Assembly: GCA_031119395.1 (NCBI GenBank)
Contig: JAVHYA010000003.1
Coordinates: forward strand, 105,726-158,951
DNA length: 53,226 nucleotides
Source: Pseudomonadota bacterium
Lineage (GTDB): Bacteria; Pseudomonadota; Gammaproteobacteria; Burkholderiales; Burkholderiaceae_C
Direction: 5' to 3'
The notes under the pieces were generated by a model. That model did not search any database. It was not told where the DNA came from and saw only the letters and a program-made list of their open reading frames with translations. Each line of letters opens with the position of its first letter. Position 1 is the stretch's first letter. Both the position numbers and the translations under genes were made by a program. This document shows positions 11,553 to 21,578 of the stretch, in pieces.

Positions 11553-13007
11553 ATGACGTCCATGCCAGAGAGCGCGCCCCGACCCGGATTGCTTCCGGCG
11601 CAGCCCCCGAGGAAGACAGAACGACGGGGAGCGGTGCGGCGTTTTCTCGCCAGCCGGTTTCCGGGCATGTTCAACCTGAACGACGGCCGCTGGGGCCGCA
11701 GCGACGAGCCGTCCTCCTCCGACGGCGAGCGCCCGGCACCGAGCCGACCGCCCGAGAACGATCCGCCTCCCCCGTCGGGCAACAACGGCAACCGGCCGCG
11801 CGGCCAGGGCCCCAACCAGGGGCCGCCCGACCTCGACGAGCTGTGGCGCGACTTCAACCGCAAGCTGGGCGGCATGTTCGGTGGCGGACGTGGCGGCGGC
11901 CCGCGCCCCGGCGGCAACGGCGGGGGCGGCAACAATTACAAGCCCGACATGAAGAACGCCGGCTTCGGCATCGGCCTCATCGCCGCCGTGGCGGTGCTGA
12001 TCTGGCTGGGCACCGGCTTCTTCATCGTCAACGAAGGCCAGCAGGCCGTGATCACCCAGTTCGGCCGCTACAAGGAAACCGTGGGCGCCGGCTTCAACTG
12101 GCGCCTGCCGTATCCGATCCAGCGCCATGAGCTGGTGGTGGTGACGCAGATCCGCTCCACCGACGTCGGCCGCGACAGCATCGTGCGCTCCACCGGCCTG
12201 CGCGAGTCGGCCATGCTCACCGAGGACGAGAACATCGTCGAGATCAAGTTCGCCGTGCAGTACCGCCTGAACGACGCGCGTGCCTGGCTCTTCGAGAGCA
12301 AGAGCCCGAGCGAGACGGTGGTCCAGGTGGCCGAGACCGCCGTGCGCGAGGTCGTCGGCAAGATGAGGATGGACGCCGCGCTGGCGGAGGAGCGCGACCA
12401 GATCGCGCCGCGCGTGCGCCAGCTCATGCAGAGCATCCTCGACCGCTACAAGGTCGGTGTCGAGGTCGTCGGCATCAACCTGCAGCAAGGCGGCGTGCGT
12501 CCGCCCGAGCAGGTGCAGGCGGCCTTCGACGACGTGCTCAAGGCCGGCCAGGAGCGCGAGCGGGCGAAGAACGAGGCGCAGGCCTACGCCAACGACGTGA
12601 TCCCGCGCGCCGTGGGTACCGCCTCGCGGCTGAAGGAAGAGTCCGAGGCCTACAAGGCCCGCGTGGTCGCACAGGCGCAGGGTGATGCGCAGCGCTTCGG
12701 GCAGGTCCTGACGGAGTACCAGAAAGCGCCCCAGGTGACGCGCGACCGCATGTACACCGACGCCATGCAACAGATCTACAACAACACCACCAAGGTGCTG
12801 GTGGAGACGAAGCAGGGCTCCAACCTCCTGTACCTGCCGCTCGACAAGCTGATGCAGTCCTCCGGTGCCGCAGCCGCGGCGCCCGCCGACGGCGCGCCCC
12901 CGAGCGTGGCCGGTACGGCCCCGCCGCAGGCATCGTCCATTCCCGTGGCGCCGAGCGATTCGCGCGCCCGCGACAGCGGCCGTTCGCGCGACCGTGACGC
13001 ACGCTGA
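11553..13007 (+). CDS. hflK: FtsH protease activity modulator HflK
   Basis: 484 residues. A long Pro/Gly/Asn-rich N-terminus (1-130) is followed by one membrane segment (about 134-152, GIGLIAAVAVLIWLGTGFF), then the SPFH/band-7 domain and a coiled-coil stretch. HflK and HflC form a large cage around FtsH in the inner membrane. Alternative starts at 11562 and 11667 (MFNLNDGRWGR) are possible; the conserved part begins near the latter. The Ala/Pro/Ser-rich C-terminus is typical. hflC starts 17 bp downstream. Confidence 0.95.
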   Translation: MTSMPESAPRPGLLPAQPPRKTERRGAVRRFLASRFPGMFNLNDGRWGRSDEPSSSDGERPAPSRPPENDPPPPSGNNGNRPRGQGPNQGPPDLDELWRDFNRKLGGMFGGGRGGGPRPGGNGGGGNNYKPDMKNAGFGIGLIAAVAVLIWLGTGFFIVNEGQQAVITQFGRYKETVGAGFNWRLPYPIQRHELVVVTQIRSTDVGRDSIVRSTGLRESAMLTEDENIVEIKFAVQYRLNDARAWLFESKSPSETVVQVAETAVREVVGKMRMDAALAEERDQIAPRVRQLMQSILDRYKVGVEVVGINLQQGGVRPPEQVQAAFDDVLKAGQERERAKNEAQAYANDVIPRAVGTASRLKEESEAYKARVVAQAQGDAQRFGQVLTEYQKAPQVTRDRMYTDAMQQIYNNTTKVLVETKQGSNLLYLPLDKLMQSSGAAAAAPADGAPPSVAGTAPPQASSIPVAPSDSRARDSGRSRDRDAR

Positions 13008-13024
13008 GCCGGGAGACCCACACC

Positions 13025-13933
13025 ATGAACAGAATCGGATTCATCGGCGCCTCGCTGCTCGTGCTGCTCGTCCTGGCCAGCTCCATGCTCTTCGTCGTCG
13101 ACCAGCGCCAGTTCGGCGTGGTCTATGCCCTGGGCCAGATCAAGGAGGTCATCACCGAGCCGGGCCTCAAGTTCAAGCTGCCGCCCCCCTTCCAGAACGT
13201 GTCGTACATCGACAAGCGCCTGCTGACGCTCTCCAGCCTCGACACCGAGCCCATGCTCACCGCCGAGAAGCAGCGCGTGGTGATCGACTGGTACGTGCGC
13301 TGGCGCATCGTCGACCCGCAGGCCTACATCCGCAATGTGGGCCTGGACGAGAACGCCGGTGCCGTGCAGCTCAACCGGGTTGTGCGGAACGCGTTCCAGG
13401 AAAACATCAACAAGCGCACCGTGCGCGAGCTGATCTCCACCCGTCGCGACGACGTGATGAACGACGTCAAGCGTGAGGTCCTCTCGGTCGTGAAGGGCGG
13501 CAACCCGTGGGGCGTGGACATCGTCGACGTGCGCGTGACCCGCATCGACTACGTCGAGGCCATCACCGAATCGGTCTACCGCCGCATGGAGGCCGAACGC
13601 AAGCGCGTGGCCAACGAGCTGCGCTCCACCGGCCAGGCCGAGGGCGAGAAGATCCGTGCCGACGCCGACCGCCAGCGCGAAGTGACGGTGGCCAACGCCT
13701 ACCGCGACGCGCAGAAGATCAAGGGCGAGGGCGATGCCCAGGCCGCCGCCGCGTATGCCGATGCCTTCGGCAAGGACGCGCAGTTCGCGCAGTTCTACCG
13801 AAGCCTCGAAGCCTACAAGCAGAGCTTCAACAAGAAGAGCGACGTGCTGGTGCTCGACCCCTCGCAGTCGGACTTCTTCCGCGCGATGCAGGGCCCGGGC
13901 GCCGCTTCCTCCGGCCAACCGCCCCGGCGCTGA
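13025..13933 (+). CDS. hflC: Protease modulator HflC
   Basis: 302 residues. An N-terminal membrane anchor (about 5-22) is followed by an SPFH domain (VDQRQFGVVYALGQIKEVI...) and a coiled coil with AEGEKIRADADRQREVTVANA. It is the partner of HflK in the FtsH-associated cage. GGGAGA at about 13010 precedes ATG 13025. It is in one operon with hflK and probably with the DUF2065 gene, whose GTG start is 22 bp after the stop. Confidence 0.96.
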   Translation: MNRIGFIGASLLVLLVLASSMLFVVDQRQFGVVYALGQIKEVITEPGLKFKLPPPFQNVSYIDKRLLTLSSLDTEPMLTAEKQRVVIDWYVRWRIVDPQAYIRNVGLDENAGAVQLNRVVRNAFQENINKRTVRELISTRRDDVMNDVKREVLSVVKGGNPWGVDIVDVRVTRIDYVEAITESVYRRMEAERKRVANELRSTGQAEGEKIRADADRQREVTVANAYRDAQKIKGEGDAQAAAAYADAFGKDAQFAQFYRSLEAYKQSFNKKSDVLVLDPSQSDFFRAMQGPGAASSGQPPRR

Positions 13934-13955
13934 GTTGCCGCGCTGAGCTTCGTTC

Positions 13956-14144
13956 GTGAGCAGCGATGCGTTCTGGAGCGCCGTGGCGCTCGTCCTGGTG
14001 ATCGAGGGCATCCTGCCCTTCGTGTCACCCGGCGGGTGGCGGCGCGGCTTCAGCCAGCTCATGCAGCTGCGCGACGGCCAGTTGCGCTTCTTCGGGCTGT
14101 GCAGCATCGTCGCCGGGCTGGTCCTGCTCTGGCTCGCCAGCTGA
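13956..14144 (+). CDS. Small inner-membrane protein, DUF2065 family (YjeT-like)
   Basis: 62 residues with two predicted membrane helices (about 5-23 and 44-61) separated by the short basic loop GGWRRGFSQLMQLRDGQ. This is the DUF2065/YjeT family, which in E. coli also lies between hflC and purA. Function is unknown. The start is GTG 13956 (MSSDAFWSAVALVLVIEG), with GAGCTTCG upstream as a weak ribosome-binding site. hisZ follows after 77 bp, with a TAGAAT hexamer at 14189-14194 that could be its -10 box. Confidence 0.85.
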   Translation: MSSDAFWSAVALVLVIEGILPFVSPGGWRRGFSQLMQLRDGQLRFFGLCSIVAGLVLLWLAS

Positions 14145-14221
14145 TCCGCGCCCGGGCCGTCTGAAGGGCCGCGGTCACCCGCGCCCGTTAGAATCCGTTT
14201 TTAACCACGGCCCCGTTTCCC

Positions 14222-15373
14222 ATGTCCGCCTGGGTCCTCCCGGATCACATCGCCGATGTGCTGCCTTCCGAGGCGCGCCACATCGAAGAGCTCCGACGCC
14301 AACTGCTCGACACCGCCCGTGGCTACGGCTACGAGCTCGTCATGCCGCCGCTGCTCGAGCACCTCGAATCGCTGCTGTCGGGCACCGGCGAAGCCCTCGA
14401 TCTCCAGACCTTCAAGCTGGTCGACCAGCTCTCCGGCCGCAGCATGGGCCTGCGCGCCGACACCACGCCGCAGGTCGCGCGCATCGACGCCCACCTGCTC
14501 AACCGCAGCGGCGTGGCGCGCCTGTGCTACTGCGGCCCCGTGCTCCACACCCGGCCCGACCGCCCGCATGCCACGCGCGAGCCGCTGCAGTTCGGCGCCG
14601 AGATCTACGGCCATGCCGGCCGTGAGGCCGACCTCGAGGCCCTGCTGCTGGCCCTCGACTGCCTGCGCGCGGCGGGCATCGAGCGGCCGCTGGTCGACCT
14701 GGCCGACGTGCGCATCGTCCGCTCGCTGTTCGGCGGCGTGATGGTGCCGCCCGACACGATCGAGGACGTCCATGCCGCCCTGGCCGCCAAGGATGCGAGC
14801 ACCCTGGCCGAACTCACCCGCAGCTTCCCCGCGGCGGCCCGCGAGGGCCTGCAGGCCCTGCTGCACCTGTACGGCGACGTGAAGGTGCTCGACGAGGCCG
14901 CGCGCGCCTTGCAGGGCACACCGGCGGTGCAGGCCGCGCTCGACCACATGCGCTGGCTGGCCGCGCAGCTCGGCGACGCACAGGTGAGCTTCGACCTGGC
15001 CGACCTGCGCGGCTACGCCTACTACAGCGGCGTGCGCTTCGGCATCTACGCCGAGGGCGCGGCCGACTCGCTGGCCCGCGGCGGGCGCTACGACGAGGTG
15101 GGTGCCGTGTTCGGGCGCAACCGCCCGGCGGTGGGCTTCAGCCTCGACGTGCGCGAACTGGTCGGCGTGCTGCCGGCAAGGCCGCTGCGCGCGGCCATCC
15201 GCGCGCCCTGGAGCGACGCCGATGCGGGCCTGCGCGCCGCCATCGCCGCGCTGCGCGGCCACGGCGAGACCGTGGTGTGCGTGCTGCCGGGCCACGACAG
15301 CGAGATCGACGAGTTCCACTGCGACCGCGAACTCGTGCAGCGTGCCGGCCAATGGCACGTGCAGCCCATCTGA
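14222..15373 (+). CDS. hisZ: ATP phosphoribosyltransferase regulatory subunit HisZ
   Basis: 383 residues, a catalytically inactive paralogue of histidyl-tRNA synthetase. It shows the class II fold motif [22 protein letters not shown] and [18 protein letters not shown] in place of the HisS loop RGLDYY. HisZ pairs with short-form HisG to make the histidine-sensitive first enzyme of histidine synthesis, so the organism must have a short HisG elsewhere. The position between the hfl operon and purA is standard in Burkholderiales. Confidence 0.95.
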   Translation: MSAWVLPDHIADVLPSEARHIEELRRQLLDTARGYGYELVMPPLLEHLESLLSGTGEALDLQTFKLVDQLSGRSMGLRADTTPQVARIDAHLLNRSGVARLCYCGPVLHTRPDRPHATREPLQFGAEIYGHAGREADLEALLLALDCLRAAGIERPLVDLADVRIVRSLFGGVMVPPDTIEDVHAALAAKDASTLAELTRSFPAAAREGLQALLHLYGDVKVLDEAARALQGTPAVQAALDHMRWLAAQLGDAQVSFDLADLRGYAYYSGVRFGIYAEGAADSLARGGRYDEVGAVFGRNRPAVGFSLDVRELVGVLPARPLRAAIRAPWSDADAGLRAAIAALRGHGETVVCVLPGHDSEIDEFHCDRELVQRAGQWHVQPI

Positions 15374-16729
<1,356 letters not shown>

Positions 16730-16732
16730 GTG

Positions 16733-16854
16733 CGGACCTCCGTACGCGAAGGGCGCGAAGGTCACGCGAAGGACGCGAAGACATCCAGAAATTTTTTCGG
16801 CTGTTCTCTTGCGATCTTCGCGTCATCTTCGCGGCCTTCGCGTATGGATGTCCG
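16733..16854. repeat. Long imperfect inverted repeat, family 2 copy 1
   Basis: Two arms of about 45 nt pair with few mismatches, starting CGGACcTCCgTACGCGAAGG on one side and ending with its complement ...TATGGATGTCCG. Each arm is built from iterated CGCGAAGGN units. A 30-nt T-rich centre (AATTTTTTC) separates the arms. It starts 3 bp after the purA stop. The copy at 39563 has the same layout with CGCAGAGGN units. Confidence 0.8.
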
Positions 16855-16861
16855 AGTCCCT

Positions 16862-16920
16862 GAGCCAAATCGGCCGCCAACGCCCGCCCCACCTGCGCCA
16901 CCAGCTATCAAATCAGGAGC
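16862..16920 (-). repeat. Dispersed 60-bp repeat, copy B (carries the ribosome-binding site of the next gene)
   Basis: On the minus strand it reads GCTCCtgatttgATAGC, then TGGTGGCGCAG..GGGGCGGGCGTTGGCGGCCGATTTGG, matching the other copies. On the plus strand its last bases, CAGGAGC (16914-16920), lie 9-14 bp before the ATG at 16930 and form that gene's Shine-Dalgarno. Confidence 0.85.
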
Positions 16921-16929
16921 AAATGCCCC

Positions 16930-17454
16930 ATGTTGACCGAAGACGGCAAGCACCTTTACGTCAGTTATGACGAGTACCACAACCTGATCGAGAAGCTCGC
17001 GATCAAGGTGCACCAGTCGGGCTGGGAGTTCGACAACATCCTGTGCCTGGCACGCGGCGGCATGCGGCCGGGCGACGTGCTCTCGCGCATCTTCGACAAG
17101 CCGCTGGCCATCATGTCGACCAGCTCCTACCGCGCGGAGGCCGGCACGGTGCAGGGGCACCTGGACATCGCCCACTACATCACCACGCCCAAGGGCGAGA
17201 TCGCGGGCAAGGTGCTGCTGGTCGACGACCTGGCGGACTCGGGCCACACGCTCAACGCCGTGGTGGAGCTGCTCAAGACCAAGTACGCGCCCATCACCGA
17301 GCTGCGCAGCGCGGTGCTGTGGACCAAGGGGCTGTCGAATTTCACGCCGGACTACTCGGTGGAATTCCTGCCCACCAACCCCTGGATCCACCAGCCCTTC
17401 GAGGGCTACGACAACATGACGCCGACCAAGCTGCTGGCGAAGTGGTCGGTCTGA
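16930..17454 (+). CDS. Phosphoribosyltransferase (hypoxanthine/xanthine-type)
   Basis: 174 residues, type I phosphoribosyltransferase. The PRPP loop is VLLVDDLADSGHTL (about 96-109), and the N-terminal CLARGGMRPGDVLSR segment is typical of xanthine/hypoxanthine salvage enzymes. It probably converts a purine base to its nucleotide, which fits its place after purA, though substrate cannot be told from sequence. ATG 16930 is preceded by CAGGAGC, supplied by dispersed repeat copy B. A terminator follows 27 bp after the stop. Confidence 0.85.
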   Translation: MLTEDGKHLYVSYDEYHNLIEKLAIKVHQSGWEFDNILCLARGGMRPGDVLSRIFDKPLAIMSTSSYRAEAGTVQGHLDIAHYITTPKGEIAGKVLLVDDLADSGHTLNAVVELLKTKYAPITELRSAVLWTKGLSNFTPDYSVEFLPTNPWIHQPFEGYDNMTPTKLLAKWSV

Positions 17455-17480
17455 AACCGGCTTTCGCCGACGAAGAACGA

Positions 17481-17505
17481 AGCCGCTCCTTGGAGCGGCT
17501 TTTTC
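17481..17505 (+). terminator. Rho-independent terminator after the phosphoribosyltransferase gene
   Basis: AGCCGCTC (17481-17488), a CTTG loop and GAGCGGCT (17493-17500) are followed by TTTTC. It lies between convergent genes and ends the + strand core region. Confidence 0.85.
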
Positions 17506-17530
17506 TTGGTCCTCGCCGCGGTGCTCCGGC

Positions 17531-18406
17531 CTAGGAGGCTGCGGCCTGCGCCATCCGTCGCATCGCCGCGCACAGCGGGCTCGCCGCGTCCTCGAAGCCG
17601 TGGATCGCGCTCAGGTGATCCGCGCCCGGCTGGGGCATCAGCTCGCCGGTGTTGCCTGCGGCATGCCATGCCTCGAGCATGCGCGTGGACTGCTGCTCGA
17701 AGGCGGGCTGCTCGCGCTCGCCCCAGGTCAGCACCACCGGCGTGCGGCAGCGCCGCACGAAACTCAGCGGCGTGTTGCGCAGCACGATGCCGTCGTCCAG
17801 CTGGATGGCCGGCTGCAGGTAGCTGTAGCGCAGCGGCGCGATGTCGTAGAGGCCGCTGACCAGCACCGCACCGGCGAAGGGGTCGTCCGGCAGCCCGTAC
17901 TGCGCCTGCCACGGCGTGTTCAGCAGCATCGCGCCCAGGTGGCCGCCCGCCGAGTGGCCGCCGATCACCACGCGGCGCGGGTCGCCGCCATGCTCGCCGA
18001 TGTTGCGCAGCACCCAGGCGGCGGCGGCGCGCACCTGGCGCACGATCTCGTCGAGCGTCACCGCCGGGCACAGCGCGTAGTCGACCAGCACGGTGGTGAA
18101 GTCCATCGCATGCGGGCCGAAGGCCACCTGGGCGAAATCGCGCGCAGCGTTGGCGCGCCAGTAGCCGCCGTGGATGAAGAAGAAGACCGGCGCGCCGGGA
18201 CGCCGGGCCGGCACGATGTCGACGGTCTCGGCCAGCGTCGGGCCATACGGCACGCCGGCGCGGTAGGGCAGCTCGCGCTGGGCCTGGGCGCTGCGCTGCG
18301 CCTGGCGCTGCGCGGCGGCATCGACGTCCGCCACGCGCAGGCGCGGGTTGTACGCTTCGTCGATCGCCTGCAGGCTCTCGAAACCATGGGGCAGGGGCAA
18401 GGGCAT
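17531..18406 (-). CDS. Alpha/beta hydrolase (arylformamidase/BD-FAE-like)
   Basis: 291 residues. The oxyanion-hole motif HGGYW is at 79-83, the nucleophile elbow GHSAGG has Ser152, and an acid (SGLYD, about 200) and a C-terminal His in GADHLSAIHGF complete the triad. The HGGYW/GHSAGG combination resembles kynurenine formamidase and feruloyl/carboxyl esterases of the HSL-like group. No signal peptide is visible, so it is probably cytoplasmic. It is divergent from the metC-like gene with 71 bp between starts. The tryptophan-degradation genes usual for formamidase are not nearby, so substrate is open. Confidence 0.8.
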   Translation of the reverse strand: MPLPLPHGFESLQAIDEAYNPRLRVADVDAAAQRQAQRSAQAQRELPYRAGVPYGPTLAETVDIVPARRPGAPVFFFIHGGYWRANAARDFAQVAFGPHAMDFTTVLVDYALCPAVTLDEIVRQVRAAAAWVLRNIGEHGGDPRRVVIGGHSAGGHLGAMLLNTPWQAQYGLPDDPFAGAVLVSGLYDIAPLRYSYLQPAIQLDDGIVLRNTPLSFVRRCRTPVVLTWGEREQPAFEQQSTRMLEAWHAAGNTGELMPQPGADHLSAIHGFEDAASPLCAAMRRMAQAAAS

Positions 18407-18477
18407 GCGCCCATTGTGCCGTGCGGCATGAAGGCCACGGGACGAGGGGCGCCGTGCATCCGGGCTAGGATCGCCGC

Positions 18478-19671
18478 ATGACGAAGCCCTCGACCGACCT
18501 GATCCACCACCCCTACATCCCGCCCGACACCTTCGACGCGCCGCAGCCCGGCGTCTTCAAGGCGTCCACCGTCTTCTTCAAGGACGTGGCGGCGATGCGG
18601 GCACGGGACTGGCGCTCCAAGGTGGGCTACACCTACGGGCTGCACGGCACGCCCACCACCTTCACGCTGGAGGAGCGGCTCGCGACGCTCGAGGGCGGCA
18701 CCGAGTGCCTGCTGGTGCCCAGCGGGCTCGCGTCGATCGCGCTGACGGACTTCGCGCTGCTCAAGCGCGGCGACGAGGTGCTCATCCCCGACAACGCCTA
18801 CGGCCCCAACAAGGCGCTGGCCACCGGCGAGCTGGCCAACTTCGGCATCACGCACCGGCTCTACGACGCGATGGATGCGGCCGACCTGGCGGCGAAGATG
18901 TCCGAGCGCACCCGCCTCGTGTGGGTGGAGGCGCCCGGCTCGGTGACGATGGAGTTCCCCGACCTGCGTGCGCTGGTCGCCGCCTGCCGGGCGCGCGGCG
19001 TGCTCGTGGCGCTCGACAACACCTGGGGGGCAGGACTGGCCTTCGACCCCTTCGACCTGGCCGGCAGCGGGGAGGGCGTCGACATCTCCGTGCACGCGCT
19101 GACCAAGTACCCGAGCGGCGGTGGCGACGTGCTGATGGGCAGCGTGGTCACGCGCGATCCGGCGCTGCACCTGAAGCTCAAGCTCACCCACATGCGCATG
19201 GGCTATGGCGTCGGCGTGAACGACGTCGAGGCCGTGCTGCGCTCGCTGCCCAGCCTGCCGCTGCGCTATGCGGCGCACGACCGCGCCGCGCGCGACCTGG
19301 CGCTCTGGCTGGCCGAGCGCGAGGAGGTCGCACAGGTGCTGCACCCGGCCGTGGAGGACTCGCCGGGCCACGCGCACTGGCTGGCACTGTGCGGGCGGAC
19401 CGGCCTGGCGGCCGGGCTGTTCTCCATCGTCTTGCACGAGCGCTACGGCACCGAGTCGGTCGACCGCTTCTGCGACAGCCTGCAGCTCTTCCGGCTGGGC
19501 TATTCGTGGGGCGGCCCGACCAGCCTCGTGGTGCCGTACGACATCGGCCTGATGCGCGACGCCTCGGTGGCACGCTGGCCGCACAAGGGCACGCTGGTGC
19601 GGTTTTCCATCGGCCTGGAGGACGTGGACGACCTGCGTGCCGACCTGGCGCAGGCGCTGGCGCGGCTCTGA
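18478..19671 (+). CDS. metC: Cystathionine beta-lyase (PLP-dependent)
   Basis: 397 residues, Cys/Met-metabolism PLP family. The Schiff-base lysine is Lys210 in HALTKYPSGGGDVLMGS. PLP phosphate and ring contacts appear in YGLHGTPT (53-60), VPSGLASI (80-87) and ALDNTWGAG (178-186). The GGGDVLMG sequence after the lysine, in place of GHSD, is seen in MetC-type lyases. It should cleave cystathionine to homocysteine, pyruvate and ammonia, or act as a cysteine desulfhydrase. It is divergently transcribed from the hydrolase. Confidence 0.87.
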   Translation: MTKPSTDLIHHPYIPPDTFDAPQPGVFKASTVFFKDVAAMRARDWRSKVGYTYGLHGTPTTFTLEERLATLEGGTECLLVPSGLASIALTDFALLKRGDEVLIPDNAYGPNKALATGELANFGITHRLYDAMDAADLAAKMSERTRLVWVEAPGSVTMEFPDLRALVAACRARGVLVALDNTWGAGLAFDPFDLAGSGEGVDISVHALTKYPSGGGDVLMGSVVTRDPALHLKLKLTHMRMGYGVGVNDVEAVLRSLPSLPLRYAAHDRAARDLALWLAEREEVAQVLHPAVEDSPGHAHWLALCGRTGLAAGLFSIVLHERYGTESVDRFCDSLQLFRLGYSWGGPTSLVVPYDIGLMRDASVARWPHKGTLVRFSIGLEDVDDLRADLAQALARL

Positions 19672-19770
19672 GCGCGGCGCCGCGCCCCGCGTAGGCGGGG
19701 CCGGTTTTATCGCTTACATTGCACCGCAGGGCGGCCCCGCTTCCAGGGGCACATCGACACAGGAGCCAAA

Positions 19771-19962
19771 GTGGCCACACCCAACTACGGATACGAAAAG
19801 CGCCAGAAGGAGCTCGCCAAGAAGAAGAAGAAGGAAGAGAAACTGCGCGCCAAGGCCGAACGCAAGCTCAATCCGGGCAGCACCGAGGGTGCGGACGGCG
19901 ACACGGCGTCCCTCGAGCAGGATGCGCCCGCCACCCCGGGAGCGCCGCCCAAGGACGACTGA
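19771..19962 (+). CDS. Small Lys-rich conserved hypothetical protein
   Basis: 63 residues starting at GTG 19771, with a good AGGAG at 19761-19765. The N-terminal half is strongly basic and helical (KRQKELAKKKKKEEKLRAK); the C-terminal half is acidic, Pro/Ala-rich and probably disordered. The ribosome-binding site, the terminator behind it and the charge segregation argue that it is a real gene. I recall similar small proteins annotated as hypothetical in Comamonadaceae. Function is unknown; nucleic-acid or ribosome binding is a guess. Confidence 0.75.
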   Translation: MATPNYGYEKRQKELAKKKKKEEKLRAKAERKLNPGSTEGADGDTASLEQDAPATPGAPPKDD

Positions 19963-20008
19963 ATGCCGCCTGGCCGCAGACCTCGGGTCGGGCCGACAAG
20001 GACATGCA

Positions 20009-20043
20009 AACCGCTGCTGGCCAGGCCGGCAGCGGTTTTTTTT
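20009..20043 (+). terminator. Rho-independent terminator after the Lys-rich small gene
   Basis: AACCGCTGC (20009-20017) and GCAGCGGTT (20029-20037) pair around TGGCCAGGCCG and are followed by a run of eight T ending at 20043. It sits between convergent genes. Confidence 0.9.
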
Positions 20044-20095
20044 GGGCGTGTCGAACGCTCTCGGCCTGCCCCGGAAGGCGCGTGCCGCGGTGTGC

Positions 20096-20767
20096 TCAGC
20101 GGGCGGCCTGGATGAGCTTGCGCAGCTCCGGCCAGACGTTGTCCAGCATGCGCGGCTGCGCCACGGCGAGCGGGTGGATGCGGTCGGCCTGGAACAGGCT
20201 CGCCGCGTCGGGCGCGTCGGCCACGTTCTTGAGCAGGAAGGGCACCAGCGCCGACTTCGTGGCCGCAGCCACCTTCGGGAACACCTCGCCGAAGCGGCGG
20301 GTGTAGTCGGTGCCGTAGTTGGGCGGCACCTGGATGCCCACCAGCAGGACCTTGGCGCCGGCCGCCTGCGAGGCCCGGGCCATCTGGGTGAGGTTGTCCT
20401 CGGTGCTCGGCAGCGGCAGGCCGCGCAGCGCATCGTTGGCCCCCAGCTCCAGCACCACGATGTCGGGCTTGTGCTGCGCCAGCAGCCCGGGCAGCCGGGC
20501 GCGGCCGCCGGAGGTGGTGTCGCCGCTGATGCTGGCGTTGACCACGCCGGCCTTGACCTTCTGCTCGGCCAGGCGCTTCTGCAGTAGCGGCACCCAGCCG
20601 TCGCCGCGCTTGAGGCCGTACTCGGCCGAGAGCGAGTCGCCCACGACCAGGACCAGCGGCCGTTCGGGCGCGGGGGCCGCAGGCGCCTGCGCCCACGCGG
20701 AAGACCCCACGGCGCCGGCCGCCACGGCGGCGAACAGGCCATGCAGGCTAAAGTCACGTCGATTCAT
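20096..20767 (-). CDS. Arylesterase / lysophospholipase-like SGNH hydrolase (TesA family)
   Basis: 223 residues. A signal peptide (about 1-27, NRRDFSLHG...SSAWAQA) has a twin Arg that might be Tat-compatible. SGNH blocks: GDSLS (Ser45), the Gly of block II in ISGDTTSGG, GAND of block III in ELGANDAL, and the Asp/His pair in ADRIHPLA. This is the TesA family, periplasmic esterase/thioesterase/lysophospholipase. It is head-to-head with an ABC ATPase gene, with only 24 bp between start codons, as in E. coli tesA/ybbA. Confidence 0.9.
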   Translation of the reverse strand: MNRRDFSLHGLFAAVAAGAVGSSAWAQAPAAPAPERPLVLVVGDSLSAEYGLKRGDGWVPLLQKRLAEQKVKAGVVNASISGDTTSGGRARLPGLLAQHKPDIVVLELGANDALRGLPLPSTEDNLTQMARASQAAGAKVLLVGIQVPPNYGTDYTRRFGEVFPKVAAATKSALVPFLLKNVADAPDAASLFQADRIHPLAVAQPRMLDNVWPELRKLIQAAR

Positions 20768-20791
20768 CCAGCCGATCACTTGCATCCTTTC

Positions 20792-21556
20792 ATGTCTTCC
20801 AGCCCTGCTTCCGCATCGCCGATCGTCAGCGTCGAGCATGTGTTCAAGTCCGTCACCGATTCGGCGGGCACGCTGGACATTCTGCGCGACATCGATTTCA
20901 CCCTCGGCGCGCGGGAGACCGCCGCCATCGTCGGCGCCTCGGGCTCGGGCAAGAGCACGCTGCTGTCCATCGTGGCAGGGCTGGACGTGCCCTCCCGCGG
21001 CACCGTGCGCATCGCGGGCGACGACCTCTTCGCCATCGACGAGGACGAACGCGCTGCGCTGCGTGCCAGACAGATCGGTTTCGTGTTCCAGAGTTTCCAG
21101 CTGCTGGGCAACCTCACTGCGCTGGAGAACGTGATGCTGCCGCTGGAGCTGGCCGACCGCCGCGATGCGCGCAAGGCCGCCACCGAGATGCTCGGCCGCG
21201 TCGGCCTGGGCCAGCGCCTGTCGCACTACCCCAAGGTGCTGTCGGGCGGCGAGCAGCAGCGCGTGGCGCTGGCGCGCGCCTTCGTCGTGCAGCCGCAGCT
21301 GCTGCTGGCCGACGAGCCCACCGGCAGCCTGGACTTCGCCACCGGCGAGCAGGTGATGCGGCTGATGTTCGACCTCAACCGCGAGCTGGGGACCACGCTC
21401 GTGCTGGTCACGCACGACCGCGGCATCGCGGCCCAGTGCGAGCGCCGCATCACCATCGAGGCGGGCCGCGTCGCCAGCAACGAGAGTTCCAAGCCGAATT
21501 GGCCTGAAACGCCCGTGGATGGGGCGCAGGATGCTATCAATTCCGTAGCGCCTTGA
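20792..21556 (+). CDS. ABC transporter ATP-binding protein (YbbA/LolD-like)
   Basis: 254 residues. Walker A is GASGSGKST (about 48-56), the Q-loop is in VFQSFQLLGNLTALENVMLP, the signature is LSGGEQQRVALARA, Walker B is LLLADEPTGSLD, and the H-loop is VLVTHD. It belongs to the MacB/LolD/YbbA family that energises FtsX-like permeases. No permease gene follows, which is odd: E. coli ybbA is followed by ybbP. I chose ATG 20792. The last 22 codons (from SKPNWPE) are encoded by dispersed repeat copy C, so the original C-terminus may have been replaced. Confidence 0.9.
   Translation: MSSSPASASPIVSVEHVFKSVTDSAGTLDILRDIDFTLGARETAAIVGASGSGKSTLLSIVAGLDVPSRGTVRIAGDDLFAIDEDERAALRARQIGFVFQSFQLLGNLTALENVMLPLELADRRDARKAATEMLGRVGLGQRLSHYPKVLSGGEQQRVALARAFVVQPQLLLADEPTGSLDFATGEQVMRLMFDLNRELGTTLVLVTHDRGIAAQCERRITIEAGRVASNESSKPNWPETPVDGAQDAINSVAP
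21487..21549 (-). repeat. Dispersed 60-bp repeat, copy C (3' end of the ABC ATPase gene)
   Basis: On the minus strand it reads GCTACggaattgATAGC, then ATCCTGCGCCCCATCCACGGGCG..TTTCAGGCC, matching the family. It encodes the final residues of the ABC ATPase up to 7 bp before the end of the TGA stop. Confidence 0.85.
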
Positions 21557-21578
21557 GGCACGAAGCACCCCACACCCC

